64,000 bases of DNA, from the NCBI GenBank assembly GCA_030849465.1, contig JARVLF010000015.1, positions 372,001-436,000 of the forward strand, given 5' to 3'. Position numbers and translations under genes: made by a program. Under the pieces are notes generated by a model. The model was not told where the DNA came from. It was given only the letters and a program-made list of their open reading frames with translations, and did not search any database. This DNA comes from Moesziomyces globuligerus. Its lineage: Eukaryota; Basidiomycota; Ustilaginomycetes; Ustilaginales; Ustilaginaceae. Shown one piece after another: positions 1 through 8,758 of this stretch (within the stretch, counting starts at the first letter, position 1; each line of letters opens with the position of its first letter).

Positions 1-209
1 GGGTGTGAGGTGGAAGGCTACAGCTCGCCGCTCTGGGAAAAGGACCCCAACCCCACCTTTGGGACAGCGAATGGCAAACGGCGCGTGGCCAGTCCGGCTC
101 CAACGCACTTCTTCCAAGCCCGCCCAGGCCACTCAGCCACGTCTCCACACGACCAGCTCCGAGCGCATTCGCCTCACCACCATCATCACTCACAAACACT
201 CGGGTCAAT

Positions 210-952
210 ATGGTACGTACAGCTGTGCCGCTCGCTGGCAATGCGTGTCCGTGGACGCTGGGATGGATACAGTCGCTTACGCCTCACCACCACCTTGCTC
301 CATGACACTTTCAACTTTCGAATCGCACCCTACTCTCGCCTTTCCAACTCGCCCTTGGACCTGCCTTTCTGCATGATGCCGACCCGACTCGTACACGTAC
401 CTGATGCACATTACGGCGAACGGACATCTCGGGCTCACACCGGAAACTGCTGGCGCACCGTTGATCGCCTCTTACCGCGAACCTGGACTCGACCGACGAT
501 GCACACGCCCTGCCGGACTGGTCAATCATGATGATGCTGTAGTCTGACGCAAAGGCCACTGGCGCTCAGCCCAACCTCGCCGCTCTGGCGAGCAAGAACT
601 CGCAGGCCGTCCGGTAAGTTCGAACCACCGCTCGGGACACCTGGGCTTCCCCGCGATCGGCGACAACACCGATGTTAACCATGTCGAATTGCTCTTGATC
701 TCGATCGGTATCTTGTGCGTATCGGCGATGCGCTGCAGACGACGTGCTGCACAGCAGGCGGCGAACAAGCCCAACTCGGCGCGTGCGGCGGGCGCCGGCG
801 GCTCGTCGTCGACCATGATGCGCCTGTACACGGACGACAGCAAGGGTCTGAGCGTCGACCCGGTCGTGGTGCTCGTGCTCTCGATCGCCTTCGTCTTCTC
901 GGTCGTCCTCCTCCACATCATCGGCAAGTTCATGAGGTGGTTCGCAAAGTAA
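210..952 (+). CDS. SBH1: Sec61 beta subunit of the ER translocon (Sbh1), three exons
   Basis: Small tail-anchored subunit of the Sec61 protein-conducting channel in the ER membrane. Proposed exons are 210-212, 543-613 and 739-952, giving 95 residues. Exon 3 carries the family core: a [18 protein letters not shown] stretch just before a single C-terminal membrane helix (about residues 66-88) ending MRWFAK. Exon 2 supplies [20 protein letters not shown]. The 614-738 intron is GTAAGT...CAG and restores the reading VRRRAAQQ across the joint. In frame, exon 2 is preceded directly by a stop (540-542 TAG) that doubles as a splice acceptor. An ATG at 210-212 followed by GTACGT therefore seems to be a start codon alone on its exon. 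Identity is close to certain; the ATG-only first exon is an inference (about 0.75). Confidence 0.9.
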
Positions 953-3328
953 CCAGCTCGACGACGCGACAACGTCGGTCAGCCCCATGCCCGAACTTGG
1001 AGCAGTCCATCACAGCCGCACATGGCCTTGCAAGGTCGGCGATGCCGAGGCTCGTCGATCAGTATATCGGCTGAGACAGACTCGCGGAGGTGGCGGATCT
1101 TGGCGGCTGCGCAGGGATGCAGGCTGCTCCGGAGATCGATTTGTAAATACCATGGCTTGTTGGGCCCAAGTCACCCTGTTTCTCGACTTGTCCTCTGTGC
1201 GCGTACTGTCCAGCTGTGTGTGAGCGCCTCTGACGTGGGGGAAACCTTCGCCTTGCGATGGAGTGCAGCGGTGGAACAGCTAGCTGGGGTAGGCATGGCG
1301 ATCGCCTGGGATCGTCGGATCGGCACCCGATGGCATAGCGTGGCGAAGGGGTTGGATGGTGGTTTTTGCGACCATCATTTTCGACCTCGATTCGGACGAA
1401 GAGCACGATGTCTAATTTGTCGGATCCTCTTCTGCGCATCGCCCGGCTGGTAGAGATTCGTGGTCCTGAAGGGCCTGTGCCGCAAGCAACGTACACTGCG
1501 AGTGACTCGGCGCATTCGACGACACACCCCGCATCAACGCGGATCCCTGTTCACTGCGGTAACTTTTTCGGAGGCGGTCGGATCGGGGTAGGACCGCCTG
1601 CCCGATGTGGGAGACCCGGAACAGGCTGCACTGGTAGAGACTGTCTAGGCGGCTAGGAACACGACTCGAACCTAAACGGCAGGCACGAAGGAACGAGATC
1701 GCCACGGCTGCCTCCCGAAAGATGGAATGCACACCAGCCCCTTGCATACAGAACCCAGCTAAGCTTGATTCGCGCATCTCACTTCCCTTGTCCTCACCGC
1801 CTTCCACAACGCATCCAGCCCTCACCTACTCAGGCCTGGAGAGGCAAGTCCCTCTTCAAGCGATGCAAGGCCGACACAGATAGCGTGAGAACAAGCAGCA
1901 GCAGCACGGTCGATTCTAGACCCTAGAGCCCAGGCGAGCAACGATGGCCGATGCGTGTGATCTCACGAAGAGAGTGATGGCGCGATCCAGCTCTGTCCTA
2001 GTCAGCCACACCCATCCTGAGGCGCAGCAGGCCAGATGGCCGAATGGAGGACTATGTTCGGCAAGGCCGCTCGGATGGGCAGGTTGGGTGTGAAATGCAG
2101 AGGATGCGCGTTTGTCTCCGAGCGGCCGACGCGCAGCGCACATGTGGCATTTCCAAGCCGTCACACTGGCCCAGTGCCAGTGTTGAATTGGGAGCAGAGG
2201 CGAAATGCCAGTGCCAGCCGCACGTCCGGAGCGCAGCTGTCAAGCACCGAGCTGCATACAAACCGCGCCTTGATGCTGAACCGTCTCGGATTGCAATGAT
2301 CTGCAAAGCACAGCTTGGGTCTCAGCGGCTGACCCGCTCGACCGCTGCACCCCATGCAATCTAAGGCTCGCAGTGCCCAGTCTGCCTCGGTGATCAGCAT
2401 CAATGCAACGTCGATCCATCTGAATCCAAGGCCCTCCTCCCTCTCCCTGCCATGGACGCCCACGCGCTCACACAGCGCCTGGCCATGGAAGACTGCCCGG
2501 ATGGCCGCTATGCCACCGCTGTTGGCCACTGCATCGGCGTTCGTCCTCGGTCGCGCGCCAGATAGTGCTCCCTATTTGGATGTCGGTCAAGTTCCTGCTT
2601 CTGCAGCACAGGATACCCTACACCCAAGGAATGCCAGGCACTCTGATGTCGGCGCCAAGCTCCCCTCGGCCCTGATGCTGGACTGCGCTCCCCGCTCGCC
2701 TCTCGAATGCACAAGCCCTTCCGAAACGCCGACCTCTGCCCGCATCCATTCCCCTTGGTTGCAAGAGCGGCACGAGCCGGAGCACTGCACCTCTCCCGCG
2801 ACTCGGCGCTGACAGATCCAAGGCCGTCGAAGAACCCAACTGCCTTTCGCGGCAGGCATCGAGGGTCTGGCCCCTCCCCATGCGTGCCTGCTGCTCGTCG
2901 CCAGCTCGTTGCGCCCCCGTGCCCGCTCCTCCGCATGGCAGCCGGCACGGCAAGTGCCAAGTCAAATCCCAAGACACTTGGAAGCCTGCCTCGGCCAAGC
3001 CACCCGTGCTTGCACACCCAGACTGCCGCCGCCCACTGCCTTTCGTAGCGTCGGCGTCGCTGGCCAGCTTCGATCCCTCGTCCCTTGCGCAATGCGTTGG
3101 CGGCTCAGGGCGCGCTCTTCTTGCGTTCGGAAAAGGGAGCACTTGGACCGCGAGCACCTTCCAGCGCAGTCGTATAAGTACGTTCGACCCATGTGTCATC
3201 TCTCCCCTTCTCTCATCCAAGACCTCTCTCCCCTCCCGTAAACTCTGGCTGTCACTCTTTCCAGCCTTTCTTCCTCCCCATCCCTTCTTCCCGGATTTTC
3301 CTTCCCCCTTACCTCCCTCTTTTCCAAC
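953..3328. other. Gene-free stretch between SBH1 and the fasciclin gene
   Basis: About 2.4 kb with no reading frame showing a recognisable domain or convincing splice structure. The open frames here are short and low in complexity, as expected from G+C-rich DNA. The last ~130 bases before 3329 are strongly pyrimidine-rich (CT runs), typical of a fungal leader. It presumably holds the SBH1 3' end and the promoter of the fasciclin gene. Confidence 0.5.
3173..3180 (+). promoter_or_regulatory. TATA-like element upstream of the fasciclin gene
   Basis: TATAAGTA lies 149 bases before the ATG at 3329 and is followed by a long CT-rich tract to the start codon, a common layout for strongly expressed fungal genes. 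Position and composition are the only evidence. Confidence 0.4.
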
Positions 3329-4711
3329 ATGAAGTTCACTGCGACGTTTTCGGCGCTGGCTCTGCTCGCCTCACAGGCTCTGGCTACGGGCGAGTTCCAG
3401 AACCTCGCGCTGCGCCAGGGCGGCGATGCCAATGCGCTGTTGCAGGGTCTGCGCGACAACAACCTCACCTCGCTCGCCAACGTGCTCTCGCAGCACCCGG
3501 CGGTGACGGAGCGCATCCTGGCCGACAACTCGGAAAAGACGCTGCTCGCGCCGACGGACGATGCGATCGCCAAGCTGCCCTCGTGGGTGACGAGCAACTC
3601 GTCGCGCCTCGAGGCGACGCTCCTCCAACACGTGCTGCGCGGCAACTTTGAGGCCGACAAGCTCAACGCCTATCCGCTCCACACCATCGGCCACTCGCTG
3701 CTCAACAGCTCCGACTTTTCCAAGCTCCCCGGTGGCGCCGGTCAGGCGGTGGCGCTCGCCAGGTCCGGAGACAGCATGTTTGTCGCCGAGGCGGTCAACA
3801 ACGACACGTTTGTCCAGAAGACGGCCAAGGTCGACGGCGTCACGGTCGTGCCCATCGAGCAGGCCATCACCGTGCCCGGCTCGGTGACCGAGACGCTGCG
3901 CTTCCTCGGCTACACGGGCATCTCGACGCTCCTCGCAAACGTGCAGAACGGCGCGCTCGCCAGGACGATCGACAGCATGCCCGGCGTCACGCTCTTTGTC
4001 CCCTCCAACGACGCCATCGCCAAGTACACCGCGACCAACCCCAACCCGACCGACATCCCCACCGTGCTGGGCCAGCACGTTGTCGCCTCGCGCGTCGTCT
4101 ACTCGCCGCTGCTCATCGACCAGGGCTCGCTCGTCTCGGCCTCGGGCCAGGACATTGTCTTTGACAACGCCGCCGGCACGCTCAAGGTCGGCAACTTCAC
4201 CGCAAAGATCCTCCAGACCGACATCATTGCGCAGCAGGGCGTCATCCACCAGATCGACAACGTGCTCGCTTCCACCGCGCTCGACACGGGCCGTGCAGCC
4301 CAGGCGCAGAAGTCGGCCGAACAGTCCGTAGACGCCCAGAAGGCCCAGTCGATCTCGGGCCCTGTCTCGGGCAAGAACGCCATCACCACCCAGGGCACCG
4401 ACGTCCCCGCCGCCCAGCAGGGCTCCGGCGCCAACAACCGCTCCGCCAACGATAACACCGACTCGGCAGGTCAGGGCCAGACTCAGTCCGCCATCGGCAA
4501 CGGCACCAACGGCAACAACGGCGGCGCTTCCCAGGCCGGCAACGGCAGCGCCAACGGTAACGGCAACGGTAACGGCAACGGCAGCGCAAACGCCAGCGGC
4601 AACGGCAGCGGCATCGACCACCGCAACCAAAACGCAGCCGCCGCCTCGAGCGCCAACTTTGCCCTCGCCGCTGCCGTCTTGCTCGCCTCGACCGTCGCGC
4701 TCGCTCTCTAG
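3329..4711 (+). CDS. Secreted, probably GPI-anchored protein with two fasciclin (FAS1) domains
   Basis: Single-exon gene for 460 residues. Residues 1-19 form a signal peptide (hydrophobic ALALLASQALA, small residues before the cut). Two FAS1/beta-Ig-H3 repeats follow, roughly residues 33-178 and 185-314. Each has the family's conserved pieces: TLLAPTDDAI and TLFVPSNDAI near the front, VVPIEQ and GVIHQIDNVL at the end. Residues about 390-430 are an Asn/Gly/Ser-rich spacer, and the last ~20 residues are hydrophobic after a run of small residues, the pattern of a GPI attachment signal. FAS1 proteins act in cell-surface adhesion. Codons are strongly C/G-ending, suggesting high expression. A TATA-like box and CT-rich leader precede it. 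Domain call is secure; anchoring and adhesive role are inferred. Confidence 0.9.
   Translation: MKFTATFSALALLASQALATGEFQNLALRQGGDANALLQGLRDNNLTSLANVLSQHPAVTERILADNSEKTLLAPTDDAIAKLPSWVTSNSSRLEATLLQHVLRGNFEADKLNAYPLHTIGHSLLNSSDFSKLPGGAGQAVALARSGDSMFVAEAVNNDTFVQKTAKVDGVTVVPIEQAITVPGSVTETLRFLGYTGISTLLANVQNGALARTIDSMPGVTLFVPSNDAIAKYTATNPNPTDIPTVLGQHVVASRVVYSPLLIDQGSLVSASGQDIVFDNAAGTLKVGNFTAKILQTDIIAQQGVIHQIDNVLASTALDTGRAAQAQKSAEQSVDAQKAQSISGPVSGKNAITTQGTDVPAAQQGSGANNRSANDNTDSAGQGQTQSAIGNGTNGNNGGASQAGNGSANGNGNGNGNGSANASGNGSGIDHRNQNAAAASSANFALAAAVLLASTVALAL
4499..4612 (+). repeat. Low-complexity Asn-Gly/Ser repeat inside the fasciclin gene
   Basis: Irregular AACGGC / AACGGT hexamers encode an Asn-Gly-rich spacer before the C-terminal hydrophobic tail. 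Such a tract may vary in length between strains. Confidence 0.75.
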
Positions 4712-5545
4712 ATTCAATCCCTCCACGCTTGGTTCCGTTCGTTCGCTTCGACCCCTTTTCCCACCGCGGCCACGTGCCCAAACTGTATCCATACGTCTCG
4801 GTCCTCGTTTTACTTGCTGGCCCCACGCGGGCTCAGAGTTGAAAGGCTTTTTCATCGTTTTCTCCGCGTGTGAGCGGGTGTCGCGTGGTTGCAAGTGCGT
4901 ATGCGTACATGACAGATGGTGCGGAGGGTCGAATGTTCATCAATCGGACTTGCGCTTAGCTCTGACAGCGTACTGGCTCGATGGCGCAGCGTTAGCCGGA
5001 ACGAAGCGGTCGAGAGTACACAGTGCGGCCGTAAGCGCCTTTTCCACGCCACGTTCCAATGTTCCAGCCAGCGGAAGCCGCACAACGGACGCTCGGAAGG
5101 ACCAGAGCGGCAAGCTGATCAGCGGCTTCGCGCGGTTCGGATCCGTGCGCACACAGCTCTCGTGCGGAGTATGGCTGTCCAGCAGACTGGCGTTGCCGAT
5201 ATGGTCGAGCTCGGTATCCATGCGGTCGGCCAGTCGATGCCACTGCACTCCCTCGGTCGACCTCCTCTCCCGCTTCGACGGCAGCAGGCGCAACACCTGC
5301 GTCGGCCTCAACCTCAGCAGCTGCCCCGCCAGCCCCGGCAGCGCACCCGCCGCCCACACCAGTCCGTGACACTCGACGTGCACTGCCACCTCCCAATTGA
5401 CCGCCAGACGGCGCCGCCAGTTGTCCTGCCAAAGCGCACTTCTGTTGACCAAAGCGACGTATCAGACCACGCACATGTCAGCTGGAGCTCGAGCGGACCA
5501 TGGCGAGACGGCAACAGCGCGCCTTGCAGGGGAAGGAGAGCTCAC
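4712..5545. other. Intergenic region, convergent gene ends
   Basis: The 3' flanks of the fasciclin gene (plus strand) and BUD32 (minus strand) meet here. Open frames in the interval have no recognisable domain. I see no RNA gene. Confidence 0.5.
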
Positions 5546-7169
5546 CTACCCCACCATGGATCGCTTTCGCCCGCGCAATCGAACTACACCGCAGCCAAAA
5601 AGTCAAACCAACGAGATGGTCAGCAAAACCTCGCACAACGGTGTCCGTCAGCTTGACGACTCCTTCGTGCCACTTACCTTCCTCGAGCTTCCTCCTGGTC
5701 TCTTCCCACTTGCCGAGCTTTCCACCCTTGCCGCGGTTCTTGCCCGACGACCTCGCCGTCACCTCCTCCGCGTAGCTGTCGAGGATCGTCTGATACAGAC
5801 CTTCCGACGCTGGGTGCGTGGATGCAAACGCCCTCTCGAGCACGTACAGATCCACCGCCTTGTCCTCCGCGAAGGCCGACACCGACGAGAGGCCAAAGTC
5901 GATCAGCACCACCTCATCGCGGTCCAGATCGACCTTGCCCGCATTACCGTTGGCCTCCACCGGCGCTGCGGGACGCAGCATCATGTTGGACGTGGTGAGG
6001 TCGCCGTGGATGATGTCGGCCTCATGCATCACGGCGAGCTGCTGACCAATCAGCCTCATCAGCTTGAGCTGGTCGTCCTCCGACAGAATCTCCTCGTCAT
6101 CAGCTCCTGCGGCGGCATCGGCATCCTCCGCGTCGACCAGCTCTTCGTCCTCGCCTTCCGCACCACCACCGAGCCACTCGCGAACGCTCTTGCCCGGGAT
6201 GAGCTCGAGACCGAGGATGCCCTCCTTCTCGTCGACACAGCGGACCGCCGGCACCGCCACGCCCGCCTTGGCGCAGCGCAGCAAAGCTCGTGCTTCCATG
6301 ATGGTGCGCGAGGCGGTGATGCTGTTCGACAGAGTCGGGTGACGGTACGTCTTGGGGAAGCGCCACTTGAGCAGCACGGGCAAGGGAGCCTCCACCTTGA
6401 CAGATGCGGCTGGCAAGGAGCGAGGCTGCGGCCAGGTGAGGATGTTGTCGCCGTTAATGCGAGAGATGTACACCTTGGCCTCGGCACCCTGCTTGATCAG
6501 TTTGGACACCTTGGAGTCGGACAGGAGCGCGACCAGGGGCGGAGCGTTAGGGACAGGATGAGACACAGGTGACGCCTTCTTAGCTTGACTCGAGCCTGCG
6601 ACCTTGACGTCGGCCGCTCGCGTCACATCTCGCGAGCCGCGCCTCGAAACGAGCTGAGCGCCGCCATCGACGGAGCCGATGGCGTCACTTGCGCTCTTGT
6701 TGCTCGCCTGCCCTTCTGCACCGATTGCAGTACTCTTGGCTGTCGAAGCTTCCCGGAGTTTGTCGCTCAAAGGGAGGTCGAGCGAAGTGCTTGTCGTCGA
6801 TGTAGCTGCGGATCTGGTGGTGGTGGCCTGCAGCAAAGACGGGAGCTTCGGTCGAGATCCTTCGGTGCTCGACCTAGAGGTGGACGAGGTGGTGCGCGTG
6901 CGATGCGATTTGGCAGCCGCCGCAGCATCCTTGGCTTGCGCCGATGCAAGTCGGTCGGCCGCGGTCTGGGTATGCTTGTGAGGAGAGCCGCCCACGGAGA
7001 TGATGGACGAGGCAGGGGATGTGGACAGGATCGACTCGGTGCTCGCCTCCACAGAAGGTGCCGTGGTATCGACGATCGACGTCGGCCGCGACCTTGTCGT
7101 AGGGAACGCCAGCCTCGGCGTTCGTGAAGCCGAGGCGTTGGAGGACGATGCGCCGCCTTGATGCGACAT
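5546..7169 (-). CDS. BUD32: KEOPS/EKC complex kinase Bud32 (PRPK), two exons, long N-terminal extension
   Basis: Atypical small protein kinase of the KEOPS complex, needed for the t6A modification of tRNAs. Exons are complement 5678-7169 and 5546-5583; the 94-bp intron 5584-5677 is GTAAGT...GTAG. Splicing replaces a run-on tail with VRLRGRKRSMVG, the basic C-terminus that defines Bud32, so the intron is well supported. The product is 509 residues. Kinase features from about residue 215 are: the loop LIKQGAEAKVY, the catalytic HGDLTTSNMM (near 383) and IDFGLSS (near 423). The first ~215 residues are Ser/Thr-rich and apparently disordered; family members are usually ~250-280 residues in all. 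An acidic Ala/Asp/Glu insert of about 35 residues follows the GKSVREWL motif. ATG at 7169 is the first in frame, but a later start would also leave the kinase intact. Confidence 0.9.
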
Positions 7170-7745
7170 GCTTCGCTTGATACGACTCGCTCGCGGGTCA
7201 ATTGCTGAGGCTGTTGACGTCGATAGGCAGAGCGACCGGGTCGGTGGGGATTCGACACGGAGCCGTGGACGGAGAGAATGTCGAGAAGCGCAGGTGTGCA
7301 GATCAGACGCGAAGCTGGTGGTATCCAGAAGAAAGCGCGAGATAGCGATGACGAAGGGTGACCGAGTTGGCCAACGCTGAGGTCATGCCTGGATATCGAG
7401 GATGGGCTATCGGCGGGCTGCTCCAACGCTGAGCTACTGGCTAAGACCTCTCGTACAGTACTGGCTTCGATCCTTCCCAGCCCTAAATTTCGCAGCGTTG
7501 AGCTTGAGGCTCGAATCGATCGGACTCCACATCAGGATGTAACGTCGACTTTTCGATTTACAATGCGTGACAGAGGAGGTCTAACAAGTTTTATTTTATT
7601 TGTCCAGTGTTCATGTCCGTGGCCCCCTTGGAAGCCTACCTCCGGCTTCGTGCAATGTTGACGATGTTCAGCACCTCATATCCAAGTTAAGCTCCACGCA
7701 GCGAAGTGACGAGGAGACTGCATTTATTGTGGTGTACATGGGCGG
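7170..7745. other. Intergenic region between BUD32 and thioesterase genes
   Basis: Contains the presumed BUD32 promoter and the 3' flank of the thioesterase gene. A locally AT-rich patch around 7585-7602 (TTTTATTTTATTT) is the only striking composition. No coding or RNA gene seen. Confidence 0.5.
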
Positions 7746-8420
7746 CTAGAGCTTGAGCTGGGCGGAATTGTCGACCTTTGTGTGCGTGCCACTGATGGTC
7801 TTCTTGATGCGCTTCCACTTGCCGTCGTGGACGGGGCCCTCACCCTCGTCGTCCTTGTCCACCCTCTGGACCAGCCAGAAGTCACCGGTGATGTTCGCGA
7901 TGGACTTGCCCACCTGCGCCGTATATACCTCCATCTCGATCACCGATCCGACGGGGCATGCATTGAGGTAGAAGACATTGATGTTCTGCGAAACACCCAG
8001 GAACGACCAGGGCGAGCCCGGCACACCGGATGTATGGCCAAAGATGGCCATCGATGTGAAGTTGTCGAGAAGCGTCGCGCCACAGCCTCCGTGCATGTTG
8101 CCGAGGCTGTTGTTCATCCTTTCGTTGACCCTCATGCGTAGGACGAGGCGGACGTGGATATCCTTTCGAGCATTGGTAGGCGCGGTGGCGCTTCCGGCCG
8201 TCCTCATCACCAACCTTGCTGTAGGCTGCGAGTCGTCGACATCTGCCGCCTCGGTGAAGAGCTCGCCATTCTCATCCAGGCCGGTGCGCTCGATCGAGAT
8301 CACTGTGACTGTCGGATCCACCGCCGAGCTCGAGTAGCCGGGGGTCTCGGCGAGGTTCCGCGTCATGTCCACCGCATCCTGCGTCGCTTCTTGTAGGTTC
8401 TTTGGCAATGGTACCGGCAT
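7746..8420 (-). CDS. Hotdog-fold thioesterase (PaaI/ACOT13-like)
   Basis: Single exon, 224 residues, ATG at 8420. The central part NMHGGCGATLLDNFTSMA (about residues 108-125) matches the 4HBT/PaaI hotdog signature, in which the conserved Asn-x-x-Gly loop precedes the substrate helix and the acidic residue (here Asp) acts in hydrolysis. It is followed by a second beta element, SQNINVFYLNAC. Such proteins hydrolyse acyl-CoA thioesters; the chain specificity cannot be read from sequence. The ~90-residue N-terminal part is longer than in compact ACOT13 proteins and carries no clear targeting peptide. The neighbouring gene APC5 lies upstream on the same strand 338 bases away, but nothing suggests a functional link. 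Confidence 0.85.
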   Translation of the reverse strand: MPVPLPKNLQEATQDAVDMTRNLAETPGYSSSAVDPTVTVISIERTGLDENGELFTEAADVDDSQPTARLVMRTAGSATAPTNARKDIHVRLVLRMRVNERMNNSLGNMHGGCGATLLDNFTSMAIFGHTSGVPGSPWSFLGVSQNINVFYLNACPVGSVIEMEVYTAQVGKSIANITGDFWLVQRVDKDDEGEGPVHDGKWKRIKKTISGTHTKVDNSAQLKL

Positions 8421-8758
8421 CTTGTGCTAGGGAGTTGTGATGTGGATGGCAATGGACTGGCAAGATGCAAGGCGCCAATCCACATCCGGGTTGATCCCTC
8501 AAAGCGCTATCTCGACCGGTCACCGATTCGACGCACAAGCCGGAATGCCCGGCCGGCAAAGAAGCCCGAACCCCGCGCTTTCGTGCAGAACAAGCAACGC
8601 CCAAACGCGCTCTCCGCATTCTTTTCATCTTGGACGTGTGAAAAGACAACAAGCGAGCCTCCCAACCGGGCGGCGCGAAAGGTTTGAAATTGTTAGACTT
8701 CCATCCGAATGACTGGGGTATGCAATGCTTCCCACGAACAGCTTCTGGCTATTCTTCG
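8421..8758. other. Short intergenic interval
   Basis: Promoter side of the thioesterase gene and 3' end of APC5. Nothing distinctive seen. Confidence 0.45.

Noticed and set aside
1590..1700. Possible minus-strand tRNA at GGTTCGAGTC
   Set aside because: The B-box-like string is present, but the flanking bases do not form a T stem and no matching acceptor stem was found.
3371..4894. A 507-codon antisense frame over the fasciclin gene
   Set aside because: Repetitive Val/Gly/Asp/Arg composition; the sense frame has two FAS1 domains and a signal peptide.
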